Assembly (NCBI RefSeq): GCF_900230225.1
Contig: NZ_OCNH01000009.1
Span: 124,001 to 188,000, forward strand
Source: Spirosoma fluviale
GTDB taxonomy: Bacteria; Bacteroidota; Bacteroidia; Cytophagales; Spirosomataceae
DNA: 64,000 nucleotides
Reading direction: 5' to 3'
Position numbers and translations under genes: made by a program. The notes under the pieces were generated by a model. The model saw only the letters and a list, made by a program, of their open reading frames with translations. It was not told the DNA's origin and did no database searches. Below are positions 24,862 to 34,800 of the stretch, piece after piece; positions within the stretch are counted from its first letter, which is position 1, and every line of letters starts with the position of its first letter.

Positions 24862-25422
24862 ATGATTGCAATCGAGAACAAGACCAACAACCTGAACTTA
24901 GGAGACCGGATTAAAATCCTGCGAATTAACCAGAATCGAACCCTTCAGGAAATCGCGGACGCCAGTGAATTGTCCAAAAGCATGATTTCCAAAATCGAGA
25001 ATAATAAAACGGTGCCTTCGGTAGCGGCTCTTGTCAAGATTGCCAATACCCTGGGCACCACCATCTCCAATTTGCTTGAACATGATGGCTGGCTGAATGC
25101 CATTGTGACGTCCCGCCTGAAGGCCGAAGAGAGCCTGACGCAAACGGATAAAGGGTACTCCATTTATCCTTACGCGTCGGAATACCACGAAAAGAAAATG
25201 CAGCCGTTTCTGTTTGTGGGCAAAAAAGGCGAAGTCAAACCGCACGAGCTGTCGCACGAGGGCGAAGAGTTTATCTACGTCATTCGGGGGCAGATGAAAA
25301 TGCAGGTTGGCGAGGTTGAATACCAGCTCAAAGAAGGCGACAGCCTTTATTTTAACTCCTCCCTGAAGCACGGTATTCTGCCGACTTCCGATGAGGTAGC
25401 CTATTTAGACATATTTGTTTAA
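24862..25422 (+). CDS. XRE family regulator with C-terminal cupin domain
   Basis: 186 residues from ATG 24862; the frame is open further upstream but that would place codons over the promoter. Helix-turn-helix at about 13-73: 'LGDRIKILRINQNRTLQEIADASELSKSMISKIENNKTVPSVAALVKIA'. Cupin_2 domain at about 118-186: 'VKPHELSHEGEEFIYVIRGQMKMQVGEVEYQLKEGDSLYFNSSLKHG', which binds a small ligand in related regulators (often a sugar or acid). It sits between the GH39 gene and the sugar-acid genes and probably responds to a pathway intermediate. Confidence 0.93.
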   Translation: MIAIENKTNNLNLGDRIKILRINQNRTLQEIADASELSKSMISKIENNKTVPSVAALVKIANTLGTTISNLLEHDGWLNAIVTSRLKAEESLTQTDKGYSIYPYASEYHEKKMQPFLFVGKKGEVKPHELSHEGEEFIYVIRGQMKMQVGEVEYQLKEGDSLYFNSSLKHGILPTSDEVAYLDIFV

Positions 25423-25436
25423 CGTAATCAGAATTC

Positions 25437-26606
25437 ATGAAAATTCGTGCCGTCAGAACGAAACTCTATCAATGGAACGGGCCGGTAAAAACCGGAGATA
25501 CCATCTTTGCGACACCCCTCAGCCCGCTTCACTTTCAACAGGATTCACAGGCCGCTTTCCGGTTTTTTAGCTGGCTGGTCGTCGAAATTGAAACCGACGA
25601 AGGCCACATCGGTATTGGCAACGCGGGCCTTTGCCCCGACGTCACCAAGAAGATCATTGATAGCAAACTGGCGTCGCTCCTGATTGGTGAAAACCCGCTC
25701 AACACGGAATACCTCTTCGAGAAAATGTACCGGTCGACTGTGGCCTATGGTCGGAAAGGGGCTGTCATTGCGGCCATCAGCGCCCTGGATATTGCTTTGT
25801 GGGACATTAAAGGGCTGGTCTTCAATCAACCGGTGTTCATGTTGCTGGGCGGGCGCGCCAAACCCCATATCGAGACCTATTACAGTCGGTTGTATACCCG
25901 TGATCTGGACAGCCTGCAAGCCGAAGCGGCTCACTATAAAGCCGAAGGGTTTACGGGTATGAAGCTGCGCTGCGGCTATCCGCTGACAGACGGTCTGGCC
26001 GGATTGAAGAAAAACGTGGAGATGGTTCGGGTGGTGCGGGAAACCGTGGGCGATGATGTGGACATAATGCTCGAAGCCTACATGGGTTTCAATTTTCCCT
26101 ACGCCAAACAACTCCTCAAAGCGCTGGAACCTTACAACCTGCGCTGGGTTGAAGAACTAATGCTGCCCGACGAGATTCAAAATTTTGCCAAGCTCAAACA
26201 GTACACGGATATTCCGCTGTCGGGCGGGGAGCATGAATACACGCGCTACGGCTTTCACGATCTGTTGCAGACTGGTGCGCTGGATATTTTTCAGTTCGAT
26301 ACCAACCGGGTTGGCGGCTTTACCGAAGCCCAGAAAATATGCAACATGGCACTGGTGCATGGTGTCGAGGTCATTCCGCACGGGGGGCAGATGCACAACC
26401 TGCATGTCGTGATGAGTTCCTTTGCCTGCCCCATGGCCGAGTATTTTCCCCAAACGGAGATCGAAGTCGGCAACGAAATGTTCTGGTACATTTTCGACGG
26501 CGAAGCCATCGCCGACAACGGTAAACTTCAACTCGACGATACCAAACCTGGTATGGGCCTGACGCTGAAAACCGAGGGGCTGGAGCACTTTACCATTATT
26601 GAATAA
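25437..26606 (+). CDS. Enolase superfamily (mandelate racemase/muconate lactonizing) sugar-acid dehydratase
   Basis: 389 residues. N-terminal capping domain, then the barrel with the base motif K176-L-R178 in 'FTGMKLRCGYP' (family KxK/KxR), metal-site strand 'DIMLEAYMGFN' (Glu 213 where relatives usually have Asp), 'LRWVEELMLPDE' and 'LSGGEHEYTRYG' (Glu 265), and the His-Asp dyad 'QFDTNRVGG' (Asp 288) and 'EVIPHGGQMH' (His 315). These point to an acid-sugar dehydratase related to the L-rhamnonate/galactonate group. With the SDR and AraD1-like neighbours it would make a 2-keto-3-deoxy sugar acid. Exact substrate unknown. Confidence 0.85.
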   Translation: MKIRAVRTKLYQWNGPVKTGDTIFATPLSPLHFQQDSQAAFRFFSWLVVEIETDEGHIGIGNAGLCPDVTKKIIDSKLASLLIGENPLNTEYLFEKMYRSTVAYGRKGAVIAAISALDIALWDIKGLVFNQPVFMLLGGRAKPHIETYYSRLYTRDLDSLQAEAAHYKAEGFTGMKLRCGYPLTDGLAGLKKNVEMVRVVRETVGDDVDIMLEAYMGFNFPYAKQLLKALEPYNLRWVEELMLPDEIQNFAKLKQYTDIPLSGGEHEYTRYGFHDLLQTGALDIFQFDTNRVGGFTEAQKICNMALVHGVEVIPHGGQMHNLHVVMSSFACPMAEYFPQTEIEVGNEMFWYIFDGEAIADNGKLQLDDTKPGMGLTLKTEGLEHFTIIE

Positions 26607-26626
26607 CCAACCTGACTGAACATATT

Positions 26627-27418
26627 ATGGAACAACTATCGGTGGAACGCAGTATTTTAGACCTCTTCAAGCTGCACGGCCAAACGGCGCTGGTGATAGG
26701 CGGGAACCGGGGGCTCGGTTTGGCGATGGCGCAGGGACTGGCGGAGGCCGGTGCCAATATCGTGATCGCGGCCCGCGACGAAGCCACGAATCTGCAATCT
26801 GAAGAAGCGATCAAATCGGCCTATGGTGTCGATTGCATCAGCACTACCTGCGACGTAACCGCCGAGCAGAGTGTGAAGCAGGCGGTCAGCCGGGCTGTCG
26901 AGGAGTTTGGCAAAATAGACATCCTGATCAATTCGGCGGGGATCAACATTCGGGGCGCCATCGAAGATCTGTCCCTCGACGATTTCACAAAAGTGCAGCA
27001 GGTCAACGTCACGGGCACCTGGCTGGCCTGCCGCGAAGTGATTCCGGTCATGAAACAGCATGGATACGGCCGGATCATCAACATCGGCTCCATGCTGGCG
27101 CTGACGGCCATTCCCGACCGAACTGCCTATGCGACCAGCAAAGGAGCCATTCTGCAACTGACCCGCGCTTTGGCGATGGAAGTTGCCAAAGAAGGCATCA
27201 CGGTCAATGCGATTCTGCCGGGGCCTTTCGGTACCGACCTGAACCTGCCCTTGCTCAATGACCCCGTCAAATACCAGGCGTTTATCGACAAAATTCCGAT
27301 GGGCCGCTGGGGCGAACTGCATGAGATCAGCGGGATGGCGCTCTACCTCGCTAGCCGGGCGTCGAGCTACGTAACCGGTTCGTGCTTTTCGGTCGACGGT
27401 GGCTGGGTAACCCAATAG
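26627..27418 (+). CDS. SDR family oxidoreductase (gluconate 5-dehydrogenase-like)
   Basis: 263 residues: cofactor loop 'ALVIGGNRGLGLAMAQGL' (GxxxGLG), 'IVIAARDE', 'ILINSAGINIRG' (NSAG), 'GRIINIGSMLALTAIPDRTAYATSKGAI' with catalytic Ser and Y-A-T-S-K, 'VNAILPGPFGTDL' and the end 'YVTGSCFSVDGGWVTQ'. It follows the dehydratase by 20 bp and precedes an FAH-type enzyme, so it probably oxidises a sugar or keto-acid of the same pathway. Opening Arg in 'IAARDE' fits NADP or dual use. Substrate inferred only from context. Confidence 0.9.
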   Translation: MEQLSVERSILDLFKLHGQTALVIGGNRGLGLAMAQGLAEAGANIVIAARDEATNLQSEEAIKSAYGVDCISTTCDVTAEQSVKQAVSRAVEEFGKIDILINSAGINIRGAIEDLSLDDFTKVQQVNVTGTWLACREVIPVMKQHGYGRIINIGSMLALTAIPDRTAYATSKGAILQLTRALAMEVAKEGITVNAILPGPFGTDLNLPLLNDPVKYQAFIDKIPMGRWGELHEISGMALYLASRASSYVTGSCFSVDGGWVTQ

Positions 27419-27442
27419 TCCGTCTCGTTCGTAATGCCTAAA

Positions 27443-27471
27443 AAGCTGTTTGCGTCTACCGCAAACAGCTT
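27443..27471 (+). terminator. Strong hairpin between SDR and AraD1-like genes
   Basis: AAGCTGTTTGCG and CGCAAACAGCTT form a perfect 12-bp stem with a 5-nt loop. The following bases (CTAAATCC) lack a T-run, so it may be a partial terminator or an mRNA-stabilising hairpin inside the operon. Confidence 0.55.
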
Positions 27472-27493
27472 CTAAATCCTTTCCCTTACCTTC

Positions 27494-28501
27494 ATGGAAA
27501 CCATACGATTAGTGCAACTGTCGAATGCTTCGCAGCAACGGCGGGTTGCGCTGGTGCAGGAACCGTTGTTGCAATTTTTGCAGAATACGACGTCGGTCTA
27601 CGCACTGGCACACGAGGCAATTCAGTCAAATCAAGCACTTACTGATCTGATCCAGAGTCGTTTGTCAGGCGAGACGATTGACTACCAATCCGTGTACGAC
27701 GGCCAAAGCGACTGGCAGCTACTTCCCGCATTTGATCACCCCGACGGGCCGTTCGGCTGCATGGTTTCGGGTACGGGACTGACCCACAAAAACAGTGCCT
27801 TGAACCGGCAGATGATGCACCAGTCGGCGACCGAAAAACCCACCGACAGCATGCAGATGTACCAGTGGGGCGTAGAGGGAGGCTCCCCGGAAGCAGGCAC
27901 TATCGGCGTGCAACCCGAGTGGTTTTATAAGGGAAACGGCGCGGTCCTTCGCGCGCATGGACAGTCGCTGGAAGTGCCCGCATACGGCAACGATGGGGGA
28001 GAAGAACCCGAAGTCGCCGGGGCCTACATCGTGGACGAAGCCGGAACCCCCCGGCGAATTGGGTTCTGTACCGGCAATGAGTTTTCGGACCACGTGATGG
28101 AGAAAAAGAATTACCTCTATCTGGCTCCCTCCAAATTGCGGCAGTGTGCCCTGGGGCCTGAACTGGTCATCACCGATCAGTTCAGCGAGTGGACGGGCAC
28201 GGTGAGCATCAAGCGCGATGGCACGACTGTCTGGTCGTCCGACATCCGGACGGGGGAGAAAAACATGGCCCACAGCCTGCAGAATCTGGAGTACCATCAC
28301 TTCAAATACGAAGCGCACAGAATCCCTTTTCAGGCGCACGTTCACTTTTTTGGGGCCGACGCGTTCAGCTTTGGGGCCCAGGTGGCCTTACAGGATGGCG
28401 ATTTAATGCATGTTCACTGGGAAGGGCTGGGCCGGGCCCTGCAAAACCCCATCAGGCTCGCCAGCATTCCCGAACAACTACAGCCCATTCAGGCCCTATA
28501 A
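27494..28501 (+). CDS. AraD1/GguC-like fumarylacetoacetate hydrolase-fold protein
   Basis: 335 residues. 'METIRLVQLSNASQQRRVALVQEPLLQFL' and 'LLPAFDHPDGPFGCMVSGTGLTHKNSA' match the AraD1/GguC family. The FAH-fold core contains 'PEWFYKGNGAVLRAHGQSLEVP', 'GDGGEEPEVAGAYIVDEAG'-like metal ligand region (Glu-Glu-x-Glu), 'GFCTGNEFSDHVMEKKNYLYLAPSKLRQCALGPEL', and 'EGLGRALQNPI'. AraD1-type enzymes act on 2-keto-3-deoxy sugar acids, which is the expected product of the dehydratase two genes upstream. Cytoplasmic. Stands between the SDR and the MFS gene. Confidence 0.85.
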   Translation: METIRLVQLSNASQQRRVALVQEPLLQFLQNTTSVYALAHEAIQSNQALTDLIQSRLSGETIDYQSVYDGQSDWQLLPAFDHPDGPFGCMVSGTGLTHKNSALNRQMMHQSATEKPTDSMQMYQWGVEGGSPEAGTIGVQPEWFYKGNGAVLRAHGQSLEVPAYGNDGGEEPEVAGAYIVDEAGTPRRIGFCTGNEFSDHVMEKKNYLYLAPSKLRQCALGPELVITDQFSEWTGTVSIKRDGTTVWSSDIRTGEKNMAHSLQNLEYHHFKYEAHRIPFQAHVHFFGADAFSFGAQVALQDGDLMHVHWEGLGRALQNPIRLASIPEQLQPIQAL

Positions 28502-28543
28502 GACTAATCCGTTCGAGTCAACTCTCCTAAGCCCTTTACGTTC

Positions 28544-29851
28544 ATGGATATGCAATCAGGTTTGGTGAATGGCGCTCAACCGCTGAAAATGCGTTGGGTT
28601 ATGGTGGGGCTGGCGTTTCTGGCCACCGTCCTGAACTACGTGCATCGCCTGTCGTTCAATTACCTGAGCGCCGACGGTGATCTACGGAAACTCATTCCCG
28701 ACGATGCCTTTGGCTACATTGGAACGGCATTTTTTGTCGCCTATATGCTCTCCAATGCGTTTTCGGGATTTGTGATCGACCGGCTGGGTACGCGGGTGGG
28801 CTATGCCCTGTGTATGGCCTTCTGGACGAGCGCGGGATTGATTCATGCCTTTGCCGTTACCCCCCTGCAATTCGGGGTCTGCCGGTTTCTGCTGGGTATC
28901 GGCGAAGCGGGAAACTGGCCGGCGGCTATCAAACTAACCAGCGAATGGTTTCCGCCCAACGAGCGGTCGACCGCTTCGGGGATTTTCAATAGCGGCTCGG
29001 CGCTGGGTGCCGTTATCGTGCCGCCCATGGTGGCTTATCTGGGGGTTGAATATGGCTGGCAGGCCACGTTCATTATTCTGGCGGTATTCGGCTATCTGTG
29101 GCTGGCAATTTTCTGGTTCACCTATTACACGCCCGAAGCCACGGCGAAAGAGGCCAAAGCCCGGATCATTCCGCCCCTGAAGCTGCTCAAAACCCGCTTC
29201 GTGATCATGTTTACGTTGTCCAAAACCTTCATGGACCCGGTCTGGTACTTCGTCACGTTCTGGATCGGGCGTTATCTGGTGGATGTTCACCATTGGGACC
29301 TGAAACAGATTGGCTGGTACGCCACCATCCCGTTTATCATTGCCGACGTGGGCAATCTGGTGGGTGGTTATTTCACGCAGTACATCATTAAGCGGGGCGT
29401 CCCCATTCCCAGAGCCCGTAAAATTGCCGTTGCCCTCGCGGGCTCCATTATGGGGGTATCGCTGCTGTTAGGCCCGTTTGTCATTACAACGCCCTTGTCG
29501 GCCCTGCTGATTTTTGGCATGGCGGGCTTTGGATATACAGCTTACACCGCTAATTCGCTGGCGTTTCCGGCAGATGTGGTGCCCAAAAGTGCGGCTGCCT
29601 CGGTGTGGGGGCTGGCCTGCGTGGGTACGGGTCTGGGCGGAGCCTTATTCCAGTCGCTGTCGGGGATAGTCCTGAAAAGTTACGCGGGCAGTTTAGGGTA
29701 TGCAGCGGCCTACAATATCCTGTTTATTGGCTTTGGCGTGGTGGCGTTGATCGGGCTGCTGATCATGATGCTGTTTATGGGGCCGCTCGTCAAAAACAAG
29801 GAACTTCATCAATACGTCGAAGGCGATACGGCTCCCGTATTCCAGGCTTGA
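28544..29851 (+). CDS. MFS transporter, anion:cation symporter (hexuronate type)
   Basis: 435 residues with 12 predicted membrane helices. The ACS family signature is plain: 'FCGYRFLLGIGEAGNWPAAIK'-type segment (seen as CRFLLGIGEAGNWPAAIK) followed by 'EWFPPNERSTASGIFNSGSALGAVIVPP'. The first helix region 'FLATVLNYVHRLSFNYLS' corresponds to the 'NYxDR' motif of ExuT/GudP-like transporters but has His-Arg instead. It would bring in a uronate or aldonate released by the GH39 enzyme. A terminator follows at 29872-29930, ending the cluster. Confidence 0.92.
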   Translation: MDMQSGLVNGAQPLKMRWVMVGLAFLATVLNYVHRLSFNYLSADGDLRKLIPDDAFGYIGTAFFVAYMLSNAFSGFVIDRLGTRVGYALCMAFWTSAGLIHAFAVTPLQFGVCRFLLGIGEAGNWPAAIKLTSEWFPPNERSTASGIFNSGSALGAVIVPPMVAYLGVEYGWQATFIILAVFGYLWLAIFWFTYYTPEATAKEAKARIIPPLKLLKTRFVIMFTLSKTFMDPVWYFVTFWIGRYLVDVHHWDLKQIGWYATIPFIIADVGNLVGGYFTQYIIKRGVPIPRARKIAVALAGSIMGVSLLLGPFVITTPLSALLIFGMAGFGYTAYTANSLAFPADVVPKSAAASVWGLACVGTGLGGALFQSLSGIVLKSYAGSLGYAAAYNILFIGFGVVALIGLLIMMLFMGPLVKNKELHQYVEGDTAPVFQA

Positions 29852-29871
29852 TTCTTTACGAAACCTATCAT

Positions 29872-29930
29872 GCGGAACCAGTTGGTTCATAGCAGGCTAC
29901 CGCCCTATGATTCAGTCTGGTTCCGCTTTT
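29872..29930 (+). terminator. Terminator at the end of the first cluster
   Basis: GCGGAACCAG (29872-29881) pairs perfectly with CTGGTTCCGC (29917-29926), followed by TTTT. The long loop contains a smaller GAACCA/TGGTTC alternative. Located 21 bp after the MFS stop. Confidence 0.7.
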
Positions 29931-30146
29931 AGTTTAAAAATGTTCTATTTTTTTCTCAAATAACACAAATCAATGTAAGTGAAAGAGCAGAGTTACTCGT
30001 CTTGTGTAGGTAAGACGATAATGACCTGGTTCGACATTGCTGGTTTATCCTGTACTGAAATGGCGCTAACGGAGAAAAAAGACCCTAATGAACTGTCCCC
30101 GATACGCCGTATTGGGCCTTATCAGGAGAATACACGGGAGTTCGCT

Positions 30147-30728
30147 ATGGTGCCGATGACTAACGATGAGCTCTTCCTGAAGAACGCGATGGACCAAAAC
30201 CCCGAAAAGGGGGTGGAGTTGTTGTATCGGCGTTATTTTCAGCCGCTCTGCAACCACGCCATCAAGTATGTCGGGTCGAAAACCATTGCCGAAGATCTGG
30301 TCTCTGATGTGTTCTTCGAGTTTTATAAAACGGGCGCTTTTGCCGGTATTCAGTCGTCGTACCGGTTTTACCTCTTTCGGGCGGTACGCAACCGGGCGTT
30401 CAGTTATGTGAAGTGGGAGTTGAAACGGGTCGAGCCCTTCGAGGAAAAACATGATTTCGACTTTTCGGCGGCCCAGGGACCCGACGCGATCAGCCAGTTC
30501 GAGGAAATGTTTCAGGATGTTCAAAACGCCGTGAACACGTTGCCCATACAACGGAGAAAGATTTACCTCATGAACCGGTTTGAAGGGAAACGTTACCAGG
30601 AAATTGCCGATGAACTGCAACTGTCGGTCAAAACCGTTGAAGTGCAACTGTACCGGGCGAATAAATTTGTGCGGGCACTGCTGAAGGAAAAATGGTTTCT
30701 GGCTTTTATCGCTTTCCTCATCGACTAA
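30147..30728 (+). CDS. ECF-type RNA polymerase sigma-70 factor
   Basis: 193 residues from the ATG at 30147 (MVPMTNDELFLKNAMDQNP). The frame is open back to 29979, but the extra 56 residues look unlike any sigma factor and the shorter form has the usual ECF length. Region 2: 'GVELLYRRYFQPLCNHAIKYVGSKTIAEDLVSDVFFEFY'. Region 4: 'LPIQRRKIYLMNRFEGKRYQEIADELQLSVKTVEVQLYRANKFVRALL'. It belongs to the Bacteroidota sigma factors paired with FecR and SusC. The FecR-like gene follows 66 bp downstream. Confidence 0.92.
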   Translation: MVPMTNDELFLKNAMDQNPEKGVELLYRRYFQPLCNHAIKYVGSKTIAEDLVSDVFFEFYKTGAFAGIQSSYRFYLFRAVRNRAFSYVKWELKRVEPFEEKHDFDFSAAQGPDAISQFEEMFQDVQNAVNTLPIQRRKIYLMNRFEGKRYQEIADELQLSVKTVEVQLYRANKFVRALLKEKWFLAFIAFLID

Positions 30729-30794
30729 CTATTTACACCCGGCTGTAAGTGGAATTCCGGTTTCACTCGTCTTCCCAACACAAACCCCGCAACC

Positions 30795-31799
30795 ATGAAG
30801 TCGACCATAACAAAAGAACTGCTTTTTCAGCATTTTTCGGGGAAGACCTCGGCCATGCAAAAGCAACTGATTGATGAATGGGCGCGGGAGGTAGCGAACG
30901 AAGAGGTGTATTATCAGTGGCTGGAAGAGTACGAAAATTTACATCCGGAATACGAAGCAAACGTAAGCGGTGCCATTGATCGATACAATGATTTCTTGAA
31001 ACAACGGCAACGCGTGCCAACCGCCGACGCGCCCGAAACTGTCGTGGTCAGCATCCGACCGAACAGATGGATCTGGGCGCTGGCAGCGGCCACGGTAACG
31101 GCTATCGTCTATTTTATTCTGCTCCCGAAAAGTGATTTCTGGCGGTACCAAACCTACCGAACCAACTTCGGGGAAACGCAAACGCTCAAACTGGAAGATG
31201 GCAGTACGGTGGTTCTCAATGCCAACTCCCTGTTGAAAGTGCCGCGCTGGGGCTTCGGCGAAAAAAGCCGGGATGTGTTTCTGGCAGGAGAAGCGGAGTT
31301 TTCGGTGAAGCACCTGCCCGGCCATCAAAAATTCGTCGTTAAAACGGGCAAGCGATTCGATGTGGAAGTGCTGGGTACGGAGTTCACCGTTTTTGCCAGA
31401 GCCAGAGGGTCCAAAGTGGTGCTGAATAAAGGGAAAGTGCAGTTAAATGTCAGCGTTGGCAACCAAACCCGGCAGATGCTGATGAAACCGGGCGACCTTA
31501 TTCTGCTCGATAATGAGAACCATGCCCTTCGCAAAACAACGGTACAGCCCGAAGTCCATGCCGCCTGGAAGGGCCATCGGTATATCTTCCAGCAAACCAC
31601 CCTACAGGAAATCATCTATTTGCTGGCCGAAAACTATGGAATTCAGGCCGAAGCGACCGATAAGGAATTGCTCGGACAAACGCTCTCCGGAACGTTTACG
31701 GCTAAAAACGCCGACGAGTTGCTGGAGCTGATTCAGGGGGTGCTGGATTTGACCATCACCCGGAAAGACAATAAAGTGCTTATCTCACAGACGAAATAA
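30795..31799 (+). CDS. FecR family anti-sigma factor
   Basis: 334 residues. The cytoplasmic N-terminus (about 1-95) reads 'LLFQHFSGKTSAMQKQLIDEWAREVANEEVYYQWLEEYE' and is expected to bind the sigma factor. One membrane segment follows (about 96-114, 'WIWALAAATVTAIVYFILLP'). The periplasmic FecR domain carries 'QTLKLEDGSTVVLNANSLLKVPRWGFGEKSRDVFLAGEAEFSVKH' and 'FDVEVLGTEFTVFARA', and a C-terminal DUF4974-like region with 'TTLQEIIYLLAENYGIQ'. It relays a signal from the STN domain of the SusC encoded next to it. Operon with sigma factor and SusC. Confidence 0.95.
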   Translation: MKSTITKELLFQHFSGKTSAMQKQLIDEWAREVANEEVYYQWLEEYENLHPEYEANVSGAIDRYNDFLKQRQRVPTADAPETVVVSIRPNRWIWALAAATVTAIVYFILLPKSDFWRYQTYRTNFGETQTLKLEDGSTVVLNANSLLKVPRWGFGEKSRDVFLAGEAEFSVKHLPGHQKFVVKTGKRFDVEVLGTEFTVFARARGSKVVLNKGKVQLNVSVGNQTRQMLMKPGDLILLDNENHALRKTTVQPEVHAAWKGHRYIFQQTTLQEIIYLLAENYGIQAEATDKELLGQTLSGTFTAKNADELLELIQGVLDLTITRKDNKVLISQTK

Positions 31800-31821
31800 C
31801 AACCTATCAACCCTTATTTTT

Positions 31822-34800
31822 ATGAAAAAACAACTTTACCCAGGTTGGCTGGCTACCGCTTTGCTTATAGGCTGGATAAGCAGCCGGGAAGGGTTTTCCC
31901 AATCCGCTATGGCGTATGCCGGACAGACGGCTAAACCCAGCCAAACCGTTCAGCGGCTTAAAAATATACCACTTCGCGATGCACTCAACACCCTGAAAGA
32001 TCAGTACAAAGTCGATATCGTGTTTGGTGACCGGGCTGTACTGCCTTTCTCGGTAGCCAGTGAAGAGCTGGATTTTAGACAATCCATCGAGAAAAACCTA
32101 TCTAAAGTACTGCGGTCGAGTGGCTTGACATTTCGAAAGATGCAGAACGGATCGTATATGATTCTGGGGAAGGGGGAAAAAGTAAGCGTTACCGACACCC
32201 CGCTTAAACCGGTTGAATCTACTTCCAGGGAGCAGCCTGCGGCTCAGCAGAGTCCGAAGCTAACGGAAGCTCCCACCATAAAAGTAGCCGTCAAACCAAT
32301 AACGGGTACGGTAACGGATGAAGCCGGGGGTGTTTTGCCGGGGGTGAGTATTCTGGTGAAAGGCACCCAGCGGGGGACCGTTTCTGACCCAAATGGGAAT
32401 TACGAAATAGAACTGCCAACCGGTAGCGAAACACTGGTGTTCTCGTTTGTTGGATATGTGACGCAGGAAGTGGCGGTGGGAAATAGAACCGCTCTTAACG
32501 TTTCGCTTGCGGCCAGTGCGGTATCGCTCAATGATGTTGTGGTGGTAGGATACGGGGTTCAGAAAAAGAAACTGGTGACGGGAGCCACCGTTCAAATAAC
32601 CGGGAATGATCTGGTCAAGCAGAGTACGGTGTCGCCCTTTACGGCCATGCAGAGCCAGTCGCCGGGCCTCTCAATCACGAAAAACTCCGGTAAACCCGGC
32701 AGTGATTTCAAAATAAACATCCGGGGGCTGGGGACCATCGGTAATGCCAGTCCGCTGGTTATCATCGATAACGTGGTGGGTGGCGACCTGAACATGCTCA
32801 ATCCGGGCGATATTGAGTCCATCGATGTGTTGAAAGATGCAGCCTCGGCCGCTATTTATGGCTCCCGCGCGGCCAATGGCGTCATTCTGGTCAAAACGAA
32901 ACAGGGTAAAAAAGGCAAACCCCGGTTAAGTTACGATGGGTTTGTCGGTGTTCAGAACGTGGCCAAATACGTAGACGTGCTGAATGCACAACAGTACATC
33001 GAACTGGAAAATGAGAGCTATCAGAATATAGGATCTCCCGTCCCGAACTGGACCAATCTGGTGCCCGACTATAGCCGGGTACAGCAGGGGTGGACAGGCC
33101 CCAACTGGCAACGGGAGTTTACGAACCGAAACGCACCCATCCAGAATCACACCCTGAACTTAACGGGGGGCTCTGACTATTCGACCTATTCGCTGGGGAT
33201 GTCCTATACCTCGCAGGAAGGCGTGTATGGACAACCAAAGGCTCCGCTCTACGATCGCTATTCGTTCAGGTTGAACTCAGAGCACGTCATTTACCGAAAC
33301 TCGTCGTTCGATGTCGTTAAGCTGGGGGAAAACATCCTGTACAATTTCGTTGATCAAAAGCGGAATGGGATCGGAACCGGCGACATTAACTGGAATGATA
33401 TTCGGGGCGTCATTAGCATGCACCCGTTGATGTCGGTGTATGACAATACCGGAAACTATACCAAGGCCATTCCCTGGGCCGAGGCTATCAACCCACTGGG
33501 GAGCTACGACTACCAGCGGAGCAACAATGAATCCCAGTCACACAATATCCGGGTAAACCCTTACCTCGAAATACAACCCCTGCTGGGGCTAACATTCAGA
33601 AGTAACTTCGGCTTCAAATACAGTTCCGGAGCCTCCAGAAGTTACACACCCGCGTATGACCTGGGTGGGCGGAGCAGGCAGGACCTCGACAAAGTTGATC
33701 AGGGTCTTTCTACCGGGTTTGGCTATGTGCTGGAGAACACCATCAATTACCGGACAAGTATCAACAATGCGCACAATATCAATGCGTTGATTGGTCAGTC
33801 GATCGAAAAGAATGGCCTGGGTACGTCTGTTAGCGGCAGCAACCGGGGTTCCGTATTTAACTCGTTCGAATACGCGTATCTGAACAACGTGAAGACACTG
33901 AACCCGTCAAATTTAGCTATCAATGGCTCTCCCTGGGGTCGTAGTGCCATTCAGTCTTTCTTTGGTCGGCTCAACTACGACTATAAGGAAAAGTACATGG
34001 CCTCGATCATCATGCGGGCCGATGGCTCGTCCAATTTCGCTCCCGACAAACGGTGGGGCTACTTCCCGTCGGTAGCGGCAGGGTGGACGATCACCGACGA
34101 AGATTTTATGAAATCCACTCGCAACGTGGTCGACTATGTTAAGCTTCGGGCCAGTTGGGGGTTAAACGGAAATCAGGCTATCTCTCCGTTTCAGTACCTG
34201 TCTACCTATAGTTTCTCGGGAGCTAATTACTACTTCGGCCCCGAAAAAAACAGTGTCGATGTCGGTGCGTACCCGAGTATCCTGCCCAATCCGAATGTGA
34301 CCTGGGAAAAGTCGGAACAGTTGAATATTGGCTTCGATTCCCGATTCTTCCGGTCCCGGTTTGGCATCGTGATGGACTGGTACACCAAAACAACCCGCGA
34401 CTGGCTGGTGCAGGCACCGGTACCTGCCGTGTGGGGTGGAGCCGCGCCATTCATCAACGGGGGTAATATCGAAAATAAGGGCATCGAGCTTGTGTTGAGC
34501 TGGAATGATAAAGTCGGAGATTTCCGATACAGTATCAACGCCAACGCAGCCTTGAACAGGAATAAAGTAACCCGGATTGCCAATACGGAGGGGATCATTG
34601 AAGGCAGTTCCACCATTTTTTCCACCGCCGACCGCAGTAGTTTTTACCGGGCGCAGGTAGGGTATCCGATTGGCTATTTCTACGGCTATCAGACGGCAGG
34701 CGTTTTCCAGAACCAGGGCGAAATTGATGCGTATACGGGCGGGAAACTACCGAACACAAAACCCGGCGACTTGATCTTCGTGGATACGGATAACAACAAG

